NCBI RefSeq assembly: GCF_001280305.1
Contig: NZ_CP012623.1
Coordinates: 744,001 to 808,000 of the forward strand
From: Hymenobacter sp. DG25A
GTDB taxonomy: Bacteria; Bacteroidota; Bacteroidia; Cytophagales; Hymenobacteraceae
DNA length: 64,000 bases
Direction of reading: 5' to 3'
A model generated the notes under the pieces. It did no database searches. It was not told the DNA's origin and worked only from the letters and a program-made list of their open reading frames with translations. Below are positions 8,541-21,316 of this stretch, one piece after another. Position 1 is the stretch's first letter. Every line of letters begins with the position of its first letter. Made by a program: the position numbers and the translations under genes.

Positions 8541-9872
8541 TTAGCTCGCTGCCTGATTGCGGAAGTCCTCAGCCGAAATCGGTTTGTCGTTAACAACAAC
8601 TTTGCCGCGGAGGTTTTCAAGTACTTTCTCTGCCAGAATGGCTTCGTACTCGTTTACGTAGTTTTTGCCGTTTTCCTGACGCAGGTAGTTGTCAGCGAAA
8701 CCACGCATCGACTCGCGCATCTCGTCGGTTACCTCGGGCAGGTTAAACTGGCCCATGATTTTCTCCAGGGTACGGTCAATGATTTCGTCGTTTGAAACCT
8801 TCAGGCCCTGTTCCTCAACTACTTTGTTGCGGATCATAGACCACTTCAGCTCGCGCTCATAGTCATTGTAGTGCTCTTCAACCTGCTCGGCGGTCAGCTT
8901 GCCTTCGTTGGCACGCAGCAGCCACTTCTTGAAGAACTCCTTGGGTACTTCAATCGAAACTGAATCAATCAGCTTGTCGATGATCTGGCGGTTAACCAAA
9001 TTGTCAGACTCCCGGTCGTAGTTCTCCTGCACTGTGCCACGCACTTTCGCGTCGAAATCTTCTTTCGAAGTCACCGCGTCTTTGCCGAATACTTTGTCGA
9101 ACAGGTCCTGGTTGTGCTCAGCGTGGGCCGTGCGCGTGATTTTCTCCACGTTCAGCACGTACTCGCCGCTTACTTCCTTGGCCTCATCCTTGGTCATGCC
9201 CGAGAAGTTGGCAATAGCCGAAGCATCGCCTCCGAAAGCATCTTTCAGATCGAAGGTGATAGAGTCGCCGGGCTTCACGCCTACAAACTTGTCAGCACCG
9301 TTGGTTACTTTGTTGATGGGCAGCAGCACGGCGCGGCCTTCGCCTTCCTCATCAGCCTTCTTCAGCTTACCAAACAGGTAGTCGCTGGCTTCGGATGACT
9401 CGGGGTTGGTGGTTTCGCCAAACTGGCGGCCAATCTGGTCGTAGGTTTCCTGCAGGGTGGCCTCGTCGAGGTCTACCTTGTGGCGGTCTACGGAAATAGC
9501 CTGGTCGGCGGGCAGCTCGAAATCGGGCAGCAGGCCCAGCTCGAAGGGAAATTCAAACTCTTTCTGGGAGTCAAAATCCACGTTTGTAGCCACGGGCAGG
9601 GGCTCGCCCAGAATTTTGATATTGTTTTCTTTGATGTAGCTGTCTACCGCTTTGCTCAGCATGGCATTCAGCTCATCGGCCAGAATGCTCTTGCCATACA
9701 TCTTGCGCACCAGCGTAGCCGGTACTTTACCCGGGCGGAAGCCTTTGATCTGCGCCTTTTTGCTGTATTCCTTCAGCTTGCTCTCTACGGCGGGAGCATA
9801 GTCGGCCTCCGTGATTTTTACTGTCAGGATGGCACTCAGCTGGTCGTCGTTCTTGTTAAGGGTAATGTCCAA
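8541..9872 (-). CDS. tig: Trigger factor (ribosome-associated chaperone)
   Basis: A 443-residue chaperone and peptidyl-prolyl isomerase that binds near the ribosomal exit tunnel. The ribosome-docking loop GFRPGK is at residues 44-49. A divergent FKBP-type PPIase region lies at about 150-235 and the helical C-terminal arms follow. The start codon is TTG: the only start giving the family N-terminus MDITLNK, with no upstream ATG in frame. First gene of the tig, clpP, clpX series; a tRNA-Leu with its own terminator is encoded upstream on the same strand. Confidence 0.95.
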   Translation of the reverse strand: MDITLNKNDDQLSAILTVKITEADYAPAVESKLKEYSKKAQIKGFRPGKVPATLVRKMYGKSILADELNAMLSKAVDSYIKENNIKILGEPLPVATNVDFDSQKEFEFPFELGLLPDFELPADQAISVDRHKVDLDEATLQETYDQIGRQFGETTNPESSEASDYLFGKLKKADEEGEGRAVLLPINKVTNGADKFVGVKPGDSITFDLKDAFGGDASAIANFSGMTKDEAKEVSGEYVLNVEKITRTAHAEHNQDLFDKVFGKDAVTSKEDFDAKVRGTVQENYDRESDNLVNRQIIDKLIDSVSIEVPKEFFKKWLLRANEGKLTAEQVEEHYNDYERELKWSMIRNKVVEEQGLKVSNDEIIDRTLEKIMGQFNLPEVTDEMRESMRGFADNYLRQENGKNYVNEYEAILAEKVLENLRGKVVVNDKPISAEDFRNQAAS

Positions 9873-9957
9873 AACGGTCGTCGGTTAAGGGTAAACGTAA
9901 GAATGCGTAAGCTTCAGCCTGGTCAGACGTCCGTTCCTACGCATGCGGGACGTCCTT

Positions 9958-9990
9958 GAAAAACAAACCCCCAACTGGTTGGGTTGAGGG
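9958..9990 (-). terminator. Terminator of tRNA-Leu
   Basis: On the minus strand CCCAAC and GTTGGG form a stem with a two-base loop, followed by GGTTTGTTTTTC. It is positioned just past the tRNA-Leu 3' end and before trigger factor, so the tRNA is probably a separate short transcript. Confidence 0.6.
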
Positions 9991-10018
9991 TATGAGAGGA
10001 GGGAAGAAAAATACTTTG

Positions 10019-10100
10019 TGCGGATGGAGGGACTCGAACCCACACGCCTTGCGGCACCAGATCCTAAGTCTGGCACGTCTACCAATTTCGCCACATCCGC
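10019..10100 (-). tRNA. tRNA-Leu (anticodon UAG)
   Basis: Minus strand folds as a class II tRNA: acceptor GCGGATG / CATCCGC, D-arm, anticodon stem CCAGA/TCTGG with loop CTTAGGA (anticodon TAG), a long variable arm and TGGGTTCGAGTCCC for the T-arm. The CCA end is not encoded. A consensus promoter lies 27 bases upstream. Confidence 0.95.
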
Positions 10101-10126
10101 TTGCGAAGCCGTTTGCCTCGGGGCCG

Positions 10127-10157
10127 CAAAGCTACGCAAGCTGGTCGGAAATTCAAA
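10127..10157 (-). promoter_or_regulatory. tRNA-Leu promoter
   Basis: On the minus strand TTTG (10157-10154), a 19-base spacer and TAGCTTTG (10134-10127). Both elements and the spacing match the Bacteroidota housekeeping sigma consensus. The start would be about 20 bases before the tRNA 5' end. Confidence 0.75.
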
Positions 10158-10299
10158 CGCTTTCGGTAAATGTGTGCGTAGTATGTACAGATAGCGGCAA
10201 AGGGCCCTATTTCAGCCGGTTGCCGCCCGAAACCCGGCTCCGGATTCGTACTTTCGCATTCCTAGTCTTTCCGCGGTGCCCCGGTACCGCTCCGCATAC

Positions 10300-12507
10300 A
10301 TGGCCACTCACATAGACCCCGAGGTAGAACGCAACGAAATTCTGCGCGCCTACCGCCGCCTGCTTCGCACCGCCAAACCCTATTTGCACGGCAACGATGC
10401 CAAGCTGATCAAAAAGGCCTTCAATACTTCCCTGGAGGCCCACAAGGACATGCGGCGTAAATCCGGGGAGCCGTATATTCTGCACCCGCTGGCCGTGGCG
10501 CAGATTGTGGTAGAGGAAATCGGACTGGGCACCACCAGCATTGTGGCGGCCCTACTGCACGATGTAGTAGAGGATACGCCCTGGGAAATTGCCGACGTAG
10601 AGCGGGAGTTTGGCGGCAAAGTGGCCCGCATTGTAGACGGCCTCACCAAAATTTCGGGCGTTTTCGAGTACGGCACCTCCGAGCAGGCCGAGAACTTCCG
10701 CAAGATGCTGCTCACGCTCTCGGAAGATGTGCGCGTCATCCTCATCAAAATAGCCGACCGTCTGCACAACATGCGCACGCTCGACTCGATGCCGCGCCAC
10801 AAGCAGCTCAAAATTGCTTCCGAAACCATTTACCTCTACGCGCCGCTGGCCCACCGCCTAGGCCTGTACGCCATTAAAAGCGAGCTGGAAGACCTGTATC
10901 TGAAATACACCGATACCGAGGTCTACAACGAGCTGGTGACGAAAGTGCGGCAAAGCCGCAGCGCCCGCAACCGCTTTATTAAGGAGTTTGTGATGCCTAT
11001 TGATGACGAGCTGAAAGCCCAGGGCTTCAGCTACGAAATCAAAGGCCGCCCCAAAAGCATCTATTCCATTCTGAAAAAGATGCGCAAGCAGAACATCACC
11101 TTCGATGAGGTGTATGACCTGTTTGCCATTCGGATTATTCTGGATGTGCCCTTTGAGCAGGAAAAAGCCGCCTGCTGGCAGGTGTATTCTGTGGTAACGG
11201 ATTTCTACCAGCCCAACCCCGACCGCCTCCGCGACTGGGTAAGCACGCCCAAAGCCAACGGCTACGAAAGCCTGCACACAACCGTTATGTCCCGCACGGG
11301 CCAGTGGGTGGAAGTGCAGATCCGCTCGCGCCGCATGGATGATATTGCTGAGAAAGGCTACGCCGCCCACTGGAAATACAAAGACACCGGCTCCATATTG
11401 CCCGAGTCCAGCCTGGAAGCCTGGATAAATAAGGTGCGCGAGATGCTCGAAACCAATAACTCCAGCGCCCTGGAGTTCATGGACGAATTCCGCCAGAACC
11501 TCTTCGTAAAGGAGGTCTACGCCTTTACGCCCAAAGGCAAGCTCATTATCCTGCCGGACAAAGCCACCGCGCTGGATTTTGCCTTCGATATTCACACCCA
11601 CATCGGCCTGCAGTGCCTTGGCGCCAAAGTAAACCAGAAGCTGCAGCCGCTCAGCTACCAGCTCCACAACGGCGACCAGGTAGAAATCCTGACTTCGCAA
11701 AAGCAGCGCCCCACCGAGGAATGGCTTAAATACGTCATCACCTCCAAGGCCCGCTCCAAAATCAAGGATTACCTGCGCGATGACAAGCGCAACAAAGCCG
11801 AGGACGGCCGCTTCCTGGTAGAAAAGCGCCTGGAAATGCTGGGTGTCGAGCCCAATCAGGATAACCTGAACCGGCTGCTGGCCCACTTCAACACCTACAA
11901 CATCCAGGATTTCTACTACCGTCTGGCCATTGGTCAGATAGACGGACGCGAAATCAAAGAAAGCATTTTCGATCCGGCCGTGGAGCTGCCGCGCGTGCCT
12001 TCCATCCTGGAGCCCAAAGCCTTCGACCACGAAGTGCAGAAGATTCGGGGTGTGAATGCCAACCTGCTCGTTATCGGTGAGCAGACCGAGAAGTTCGACT
12101 ACACCATTGCGCCCTGCTGCAACCCCATTCCCGGCGACGACGTGTTCGGCTTTGAAACCGACAAGGGCATTGTAATTCACCGTACTTCTTGCCCCAAAGC
12201 GGTGGAGCTGATGTCGAACTACGGCAACCGTATTGTGCGCGCCAAATGGACGGATCAGTTGGAGCTGGCTTTCCTGGCCGGTATCCGCATCAAAGGTTCC
12301 GATAGGGTAGGGCTGGTAAATGATGTCACCAAAATCATTTCCAACTCCCTTAAAGTGAACATGCGCTCTATCACCATTGATTCAGACGATGGTCTGTTCG
12401 AGGGCCAGATAATGGTTTTCGTGAATGACACCGACCACCTGAACAAGCTAATGCACCGTCTATCGAAGGTAAACGGTGTTTTGCAGGTAGAGCGCTTCGC
12501 CTCTTAG
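10300..12507 (+). CDS. RelA/SpoT homologue, (p)ppGpp synthetase/hydrolase
   Basis: A 735-residue long RSH enzyme controlling the stringent response alarmone. N-terminal HD hydrolase domain with LLHDVVEDT (His87-Asp88) and a first metal His at about 62, then the synthetase domain (about 240-350, with the GRPKSIYSILKKM substrate segment), a TGS domain (about 400-460), a helical/zinc-finger region containing APCCNPIPGD, and a C-terminal ACT domain (about 660-735). The intact HD motif suggests a bifunctional Rel-type enzyme. MATHIDPEVE is preferred over a start eight codons upstream. A -7-like TACTTTCG at 10249 may be its promoter. It is a single gene, divergent from tRNA-Leu. Confidence 0.95.
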   Translation: MATHIDPEVERNEILRAYRRLLRTAKPYLHGNDAKLIKKAFNTSLEAHKDMRRKSGEPYILHPLAVAQIVVEEIGLGTTSIVAALLHDVVEDTPWEIADVEREFGGKVARIVDGLTKISGVFEYGTSEQAENFRKMLLTLSEDVRVILIKIADRLHNMRTLDSMPRHKQLKIASETIYLYAPLAHRLGLYAIKSELEDLYLKYTDTEVYNELVTKVRQSRSARNRFIKEFVMPIDDELKAQGFSYEIKGRPKSIYSILKKMRKQNITFDEVYDLFAIRIILDVPFEQEKAACWQVYSVVTDFYQPNPDRLRDWVSTPKANGYESLHTTVMSRTGQWVEVQIRSRRMDDIAEKGYAAHWKYKDTGSILPESSLEAWINKVREMLETNNSSALEFMDEFRQNLFVKEVYAFTPKGKLIILPDKATALDFAFDIHTHIGLQCLGAKVNQKLQPLSYQLHNGDQVEILTSQKQRPTEEWLKYVITSKARSKIKDYLRDDKRNKAEDGRFLVEKRLEMLGVEPNQDNLNRLLAHFNTYNIQDFYYRLAIGQIDGREIKESIFDPAVELPRVPSILEPKAFDHEVQKIRGVNANLLVIGEQTEKFDYTIAPCCNPIPGDDVFGFETDKGIVIHRTSCPKAVELMSNYGNRIVRAKWTDQLELAFLAGIRIKGSDRVGLVNDVTKIISNSLKVNMRSITIDSDDGLFEGQIMVFVNDTDHLNKLMHRLSKVNGVLQVERFAS

Positions 12508-12613
12508 TATAAAACAGTATTCAGAGTTTAAATGAGTATAAGAGGTATAAGGGTAGAGTAATGCTTGTGGGGCTTTGCTTGGCTGAAGCCGGGCACATCC
12601 GGCACTTACTCCG

Positions 12614-12621
12614 TACTTTTG
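12614..12621 (+). promoter_or_regulatory. Possible -7 element for fur-STAS-purA
   Basis: TACTTTTG matches TAnnTTTG and lies 25 bases before the fur ATG. No TTG is found at normal -33 spacing, so an activator or a different sigma contact may be needed. A CCTTATATATAGG dyad lies immediately downstream, in the position of the transcription start. Confidence 0.4.
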
Positions 12622-12626
12622 TCACT

Positions 12627-12639
12627 CCTTATATATAGG
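12627..12639. repeat. A/T dyad CCTTATATATAGG in the fur leader
   Basis: A CC(A/T)9GG near-palindrome just after the presumed -7 element and 7 bases before the fur ATG. Its reverse complement equals the copies at 14825 and 14957 downstream of purA. Candidate operator; see findings. Confidence 0.5.
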
Positions 12640-12645
12640 TAGCGC

Positions 12646-13119
12646 ATGCTGGATCAGGAGAAGTTTGAAGAAGTGAAGAAAATCTTCACGGCGTACTTAG
12701 AAAACAAAGGCCTGCGGAAGACCTCCGAGCGGTATGCTATTCTGGAGGAAATCTACTCCCGAACCGGGCACTTCGATGTAGAGGAGCTGTTTGCCGGCAT
12801 GAAAACGCAGGGCCTGCAGGTCAGCCGGGCTACCGTATATAATACCCTCGATTTGCTGGTAGAGCACGGCCTGGTGAGCAAGCACCAGTTTGGCCGCAAC
12901 TTGGCGCAGTATGAAAAAAGCTACGGTTACCGCCAGCACGACCACGTCATCTGCACCGAATGCCACAAAGTTGTTGAGTTCTGCGACCCGCGCATCCACG
13001 GCATTCAAACCATGGTAGGCGAGTTACTCAACTTCCATATCTTGCATCACTCTTTAAATCTGTACGGTGTGTGCGGCGACTGCCGAGCGCAAGCCGCCGC
13101 CCGTTCTCAAGCTGAATGA
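12646..13119 (+). CDS. fur: Fur-family metal-responsive transcriptional repressor
   Basis: A 157-residue regulator. The winged helix occupies residues 5-85 with recognition helix VSRATVYNTLDLLVEHGL (59-76). The dimerisation/metal domain has an HDHVICTECHKVVEF segment and a second CxxC (GVCGDC near 142-147), the two Cys pairs of the structural zinc site of Fur/PerR types. Fur versus PerR or Zur cannot be decided from sequence alone. It is the first gene of a tight unit: its TGA overlaps the ATG of the STAS gene, whose TAA overlaps the purA ATG. Confidence 0.9.
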   Translation: MLDQEKFEEVKKIFTAYLENKGLRKTSERYAILEEIYSRTGHFDVEELFAGMKTQGLQVSRATVYNTLDLLVEHGLVSKHQFGRNLAQYEKSYGYRQHDHVICTECHKVVEFCDPRIHGIQTMVGELLNFHILHHSLNLYGVCGDCRAQAAARSQAE

Positions 13120-13463
13120 AAACTGAAGCCACCGTCCAGAACGGCATCCTCTACGTGCGCCTTAGCGGCGACCTGATCGGTTCTCCCGATACCCAGCCTC
13201 TCCTCCAAACCATCAACAACCACCTCGGCGACGACGTTATCCTCTGCGCCGTGGATTTGTCAAACGTACGGTTTATCAACAGCACCGGTATTGGAGTCCT
13301 GGTATCCATCCTCACCAAATTTCGCAATCAAGGCGGCGAGCTGGTCCTGATTAACCCTTCGGAGCACATCCGAAAGTTGTTACTCATTACTAAACTCAAC
13401 GCCATTTTCACCATTGCAGCCTCCGATGCGGAAGCTGCTGAACAATTGAAAGCCGTAAGCTAA
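13116..13463 (+). CDS. STAS-domain protein (anti-anti-sigma factor type)
   Basis: A 115-residue single STAS domain. The conserved segment VDLSNVRFINSTGIGVL (residues 48-64) carries the Ser (in NSTG) that is phosphorylated by an anti-sigma kinase in SpoIIAA/RsbV-type proteins. It overlaps fur by four bases (ATGA) and ends in TAATG shared with purA. No anti-sigma kinase or phosphatase is nearby, so its partner must be elsewhere. It may regulate a sigma factor or bind another STAS-interacting protein; the role is inferred from the family. Confidence 0.88.
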   Translation: MKTEATVQNGILYVRLSGDLIGSPDTQPLLQTINNHLGDDVILCAVDLSNVRFINSTGIGVLVSILTKFRNQGGELVLINPSEHIRKLLLITKLNAIFTIAASDAEAAEQLKAVS

Positions 13464-14734
13464 TGCCAGTTGACGTACTAGTCGGATTACAGTGGGGCGA
13501 CGAAGGGAAAGGTAAAATCGTAGACGTGCTAGCGCCCACCTATGATGTAGTGGCCCGTTTTCAGGGAGGCCCCAACGCCGGCCATACCCTCACCTTCGAT
13601 GGTATTAAGCACGTTCTGCACCAGGTTCCATCGGGTATTTTTCATCCGCACATCCTCAACGTTGTCGGCAACGGTGTAGTGCTGGACCCCGCCGTTTTCC
13701 GGCAGGAGCTACAAAAGCTCACTGATCGGGGCGTTGATTGGAGCCAGAACCTCTACGTTTCCAAAAAAGCCCAGCTTATTCTTCCCTCGCACCGCGCCCT
13801 AGACCGCATCAGCGAAGAAGCGCGTGGCGGCAGCAAAATCGGCTCCACCCTCAAAGGCATCGGTCCCACGTACCAGGATAAAATTGGCCGCACCGGCCTG
13901 CGCGTAGGAGACATCCTGTTGGCTGACTTCCAGGAACGCTACCAGGAAACCGTTGCCCGGCACGCCACGCTGGCTGCTTTCCACGGCAAAGAGCTGGAAA
14001 TTGAAGCGTTTGAAGCAGATTTCTTCTCCGCTGTAGAGTTCCTGCGCACCCTGAAGCTCACCGACACAGAGTACTTATTAAATAAGCTGCTCAGCGAAGG
14101 CAAGAATATTCTGGCTGAAGGCGCGCAGGGCTCCTTGCTGGATATTGATTTCGGCACCTATCCATTCGTTACCTCCTCCAGCACTATCGTCGCCGGCGCC
14201 TGCACCGGCCTGGGTATTGCCCCGCGCCATATAGATAAGGTATATGGTATCAGCAAAGCGTACTGCACTCGCGTAGGCAGCGGCCCTTTTCCAACAGAGT
14301 TGCTGGATGAAGTAGGGGAGGAGATTCGCAAAGCCGGCCGCGAGTTCGGCGCCACCACCGGCCGCCCGCGTCGCTGCGGCTGGATTGATCTGCCCGCCCT
14401 GCGCTATAGCATCATGCTCAACGGCGTCACCGAAATCCACCTGATGAAGGCGGACGTACTCGATGAGTTCGATGAAATCAGGGTTTGCACGCATTACCAA
14501 ACCCCCGATGGCCAGCAAACCGACCGTTTCCCAGACTTTGGCGAGCTGCAATACATGACCCCTGTGTATGTAAGCATGCCCGGTTGGCACACCGTTCTGC
14601 AGGATATAACCGATCCTGCAGCGCTGCCCGCAGAGTTGAAAGCCTATGTACAGTTCTTGGAGCAGCAATTAGATGTTCCCATCCGTATCGTCAGCGTCGG
14701 ACCAGATAGGGTAAGCACCCTGCATCTTAACTAA
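13463..14734 (+). CDS. purA: Adenylosuccinate synthetase PurA
   Basis: A 423-residue enzyme joining IMP and aspartate with GTP to make adenylosuccinate, the first committed step to AMP. The N-terminal GTP-binding loop GDEGKGK (12-18) with its catalytic Asp13 is intact, and the GPNAGHT segment follows near residue 36. The family motif KGIGPTYQDK is near 131. The length is normal. The ATG overlaps the STAS stop by one base, so translation is probably coupled. purB, the next enzyme, is at 27.9 kb in this window. A hairpin terminator follows directly. Confidence 0.97.
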   Translation: MPVDVLVGLQWGDEGKGKIVDVLAPTYDVVARFQGGPNAGHTLTFDGIKHVLHQVPSGIFHPHILNVVGNGVVLDPAVFRQELQKLTDRGVDWSQNLYVSKKAQLILPSHRALDRISEEARGGSKIGSTLKGIGPTYQDKIGRTGLRVGDILLADFQERYQETVARHATLAAFHGKELEIEAFEADFFSAVEFLRTLKLTDTEYLLNKLLSEGKNILAEGAQGSLLDIDFGTYPFVTSSSTIVAGACTGLGIAPRHIDKVYGISKAYCTRVGSGPFPTELLDEVGEEIRKAGREFGATTGRPRRCGWIDLPALRYSIMLNGVTEIHLMKADVLDEFDEIRVCTHYQTPDGQQTDRFPDFGELQYMTPVYVSMPGWHTVLQDITDPAALPAELKAYVQFLEQQLDVPIRIVSVGPDRVSTLHLN

Positions 14735-14743
14735 GACCTTCTG

Positions 14744-14781
14744 AAAGGCGAGTATTTCAAAGCGCGATACTCGCCTTTTTG
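14744..14781 (+). terminator. Terminator after purA
   Basis: AAAGGCGAGTAT pairs with ATACTCGCCTTT around an 11-base loop and is followed by T5. Ends the fur-STAS-purA transcript. Confidence 0.85.
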
Positions 14782-14797
14782 ATTAGCTCCATGTACA

Positions 14798-14969
14798 CTT
14801 TATATATAAGGAGTGCGAAGTGGCCCTATATATAAGGTGTACTCACACATATAAAGTGAAGCGCCTTAATGAGAATAGAGTGCTTTCCTGTTAGCAGGAA
14901 TAGGCAGGTCAAACGGAAATGGAAGTATTCCCTGCTTATCCTCGGTATTAAGCACTCCTATATATAAGG
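14798..14969. repeat. Cluster of CC(A/T)nGG dyads downstream of purA
   Basis: Contains CTTTATATATAAGG (14798-14811), CCTATATATAAGG (14825-14837), a weaker CACATATAAAGTG (about 14847) and another CCTATATATAAGG (14957-14969). The two exact copies are the reverse complement of the dyad in the fur leader. Function is unknown: they may be protein-binding sites or decayed promoters. Confidence 0.55.
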
Positions 14970-15247
14970 GCTGTTTAAAGACCACAAAGCCGTATTAGGA
15001 GCCTCTCCAAGGTTGATAAGTGAAAGGCCTAAGTTTTTTTAGGAAGATGGTGAACTAAAGGAAGTCGTCAAATGGTTAGGCCTCAGTGCGGTAGCAAAAG
15101 CGATAATTGTCCTAGCAACCCAATCTCTAAATTTCTTCAGAAGTGGGTTAGGAAATAGGGGAGAAGAGTCGCACTTTTGCACTCCCAAACCGGAACGCGG
15201 CAGGGCAAGCAGCTGAGAGGCTCCTGGAGAAAGTTTTGAAAAAGAAG
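14970..15247. other. Upstream flank of the rRNA promoter array
   Basis: No gene is evident. At 15172-15179 CACTTTTG is followed by CACTCCCAAACCGGAAC, which resembles the -7 and initiation region of the five promoters downstream but lacks the TA and the -33 TTG. It may be a decayed sixth promoter. Confidence 0.3.
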
Positions 15248-15279
15248 TTGGAAATCTGGGAAAGGTTCTACTATCTTTG
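15248..15279 (+). promoter_or_regulatory. rRNA operon promoter P1
   Basis: TTG (15248-15250), 21-base spacer, TATCTTTG (15272-15279). It is followed by CAGCCCGCTTCAACCGGAAGC, where GCTTC/GAAGC can form a small hairpin at the expected transcript start. Confidence 0.8.
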
Positions 15280-15334
15280 CAGCCCGCTTCAACCGGAAGC
15301 CGGGTACAATCCGAAAAAAAAGTTGTTTTCGGGC

Positions 15335-15366
15335 TTGCAAACGAAGAAAAGAAAAGCGTACCTTTG
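15335..15366 (+). promoter_or_regulatory. rRNA operon promoter P2
   Basis: TTG (15335-15337), 21-base spacer, TACCTTTG (15359-15366), then the same conserved initiation segment CCACCCGCTTCGACCGGAAG. Confidence 0.8.
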
Positions 15367-15433
15367 CCACCCGCTTCGACCGGAAGCCAGCAAGCAGCAC
15401 GGAAAAGTTCAAAAAAGAAATTTCCTACTTCGC

Positions 15434-15463
15434 TTGCGAAACGAAAAAGGTTGCTTACCTTTG
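15434..15463 (+). promoter_or_regulatory. rRNA operon promoter P3
   Basis: TTG (15434-15436), 19-base spacer, TACCTTTG (15456-15463), then CAACCCGCTTCAACCGGAAG. A promoterless partial copy of the initiation segment (AACCCGCTTCG) follows near 15506. Confidence 0.8.
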
Positions 15464-15537
15464 CAACCCGCTTCAACCGGAAGCGCTTGAGAGTGAAACA
15501 AGCCCAACCCGCTTCGAAAAAAACTTCGAAACCGGAT

Positions 15538-15569
15538 TTGGAAAGCAGCAGAAAAGTTACTTACCTTTG
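15538..15569 (+). promoter_or_regulatory. rRNA operon promoter P4
   Basis: TTTG (15537-15540), 21-base spacer, TACCTTTG (15562-15569), then CATCCCGCTTCAAACGGAAG. Confidence 0.8.
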
Positions 15570-15645
15570 CATCCCGCTTCAAACGGAAGGGGAAAACAAG
15601 TAAGGCAGACGAAAACGAAAGCTTCAAAATTATTTCGCTTTTCGC

Positions 15646-15675
15646 TTGTTAAACAGAAAAGGTTGTTTACCTTTG
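15646..15675 (+). promoter_or_regulatory. rRNA operon promoter P5
   Basis: TTG (15646-15648), 19-base spacer, TACCTTTG (15668-15675), then CATCCCGCTTCGAATGGAAG. The last promoter, about 240 bases before mature 16S. Confidence 0.8.
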
Positions 15676-15765
15676 CATCCCGCTTCGAATGGAAGCCCGG
15701 ACAGACTAACTAAAACACCCCGCTAGCCTGGCTAGCACACGGTTCTCGAAACGACGAGAGCACAC

Positions 15766-15775
15766 GTTCTTTGAA
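15766..15775 (+). promoter_or_regulatory. boxA-like element in the 16S leader
   Basis: GTTCTTTGAA resembles the boxA antitermination core (TGCTCTTTAA). A near-identical element precedes 23S at 17837. In other bacteria boxA loads Nus factors to prevent early termination of rRNA transcripts. Confidence 0.55.
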
Positions 15776-15921
15776 TGATTGGAATTGACAAATTTGGTAA
15801 GCGGTTTTCGAGCTTCGGCTTTGAAACCAACCAAGCGTAACAAACGAATAATAGCTCGTTAATACGGGTCGGATCAGCACTCGACATGGCTCTCTTTTCG
15901 AAGAGAGTAGCAAGTAATTTT

Positions 15922-17438
<1,517 letters not shown>

Positions 17439-17543
17439 GGAGCGGTCCGACTCGTGAGTTGTTGCTCGCGTTACCTTTGGACTATCAAATTTGTCATTCC
17501 TTCATTCAAGATATTCACGGATTCGATGCCCTCATCGAAACCC

Positions 17544-17617
17544 GGGCTTGTAGCTCAGGTGGTTAGAGCGCTACACTGATAATGTAGAGGTCCCTGGTTC
17601 GAGTCCAGGCAGGCCCA
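17544..17617 (+). tRNA. tRNA-Ile (anticodon GAU)
   Basis: Spacer tRNA of 74 bases: acceptor GGGCTTG / CAGGCCC, loop CTGATAA with anticodon GAT, T-arm CTGGTTCGAGTCCAG. CCA is not encoded. Normal partner of tRNA-Ala in rRNA spacers. Confidence 0.96.
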
Positions 17618-17654
17618 CTGTTCACAGTTGGGTAGGCCAACGGAACACGAAAAT

Positions 17655-17731
17655 GGGGGATTAGCTCAGCTGGCTAGAGCACCTGCCTTGCACGCAGGGG
17701 GTCAACGGTTCGACTCCGTTATTCTCCACCA
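17655..17731 (+). tRNA. tRNA-Ala (anticodon UGC)
   Basis: Acceptor GGGGGAT / ATTCTCC, anticodon loop CTTGCAC, T-arm ACGGTTCGACTCCGT. CCA is encoded at 17729-17731, unlike the other two tRNAs in this window. Confidence 0.96.
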
Positions 17732-17836
17732 ACACGAGACAGACCATTCGGGTCGTCTTCGGTGAGAATACCAACATATAGTAGTGTTTCTGGTAACAGG
17801 ACAGTACTACGTTGTTTTCCAACTGGGAAAACAAAC

Positions 17837-17846
17837 GTTCTTTGAC
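17837..17846 (+). promoter_or_regulatory. boxA-like element before 23S
   Basis: GTTCTTTGAC, the second copy of the boxA-like motif, in the spacer between tRNA-Ala and 23S. The same relative placement is used by E. coli rRNA operons. Confidence 0.55.
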
Positions 17847-17928
17847 GTAGTGTAACGAGTAAGAAAAAGTAATAAAGAGTGATTAACCTATGGTTAGTCA
17901 CCCGAGCCCTCTCTAGCAATAGAGAGCT

Positions 17929-20833
<2,905 letters not shown>

Positions 20834-20913
20834 GAAATAGCTCAACTCCTTTTTCTTACCCGTTACCTGCGTCAACGATTTGACAGCATACGTTTCACGT
20901 ACTAGCTGACACC

Positions 20914-21027
20914 TTAATGGTGGCTTTAGCACGGGTGTTCACCTCTTCCCATTCCGAACAGAGCAGTTAAGCCCCGTAGCGCCCATGGTACTGCCTTCAC
21001 CGGTGGGAGAGTAGGTCGCCGCCAACC
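20914..21027 (+). rRNA. 5S ribosomal RNA
   Basis: About 114 bases. The terminal stem pairs GGTGGC near 20919 with GCCGCC near the 3' end; the core CCGAACAGAGCAGTTAAGCCC is diagnostic apart from its ends. Boundaries are approximate. Confidence 0.9.
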
Positions 21028-21035
21028 TTTTTGAT

Positions 21036-21080
21036 CAGAAGCCCCCCTCTGCGACCTTGTGCTGCGGAAGGGGGCTTCTG
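21036..21080 (+). terminator. rRNA operon terminator
   Basis: Stem of 11 perfect pairs, CAGAAGCCCCC with GGGGGCTTCTG, around a 23-base loop, shortly after 5S. A T5 run precedes the stem rather than following it, so termination may be only partly intrinsic. Confidence 0.65.
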
Positions 21081-21316
21081 CCGTTTAAAGCGTTATTGCA
21101 GGTTAGACGAGGGCCAAGGGATGCCGGAAACCAAGTGCTGCCCGGTTTCCGCCTGAGCGTGGGGAATGATGGTTTTAACTTGTATTTAAAGGTATATTAT
21201 TATAAATAACCGATGCTTTTATTATTGCTTTGCACCATATAATGCATTTGTTTAGATCAAGAATAACTTAATCTGAGGAGATTTTGTGGCTATCTTTACT
21301 TGAAGATTCGACAAAT

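Noticed and set aside
12600..12645. Classical Fur box in the fur promoter (autoregulation)
   Set aside because: No GATAATGATAATCATTATC-like sequence; the only dyad is the different CC(A/T)nGG motif.
15270..15700. CRISPR array
   Set aside because: The repeats are imperfect, spaced irregularly (about 87-106 bases) and each contains a consensus promoter; there are no cas genes.
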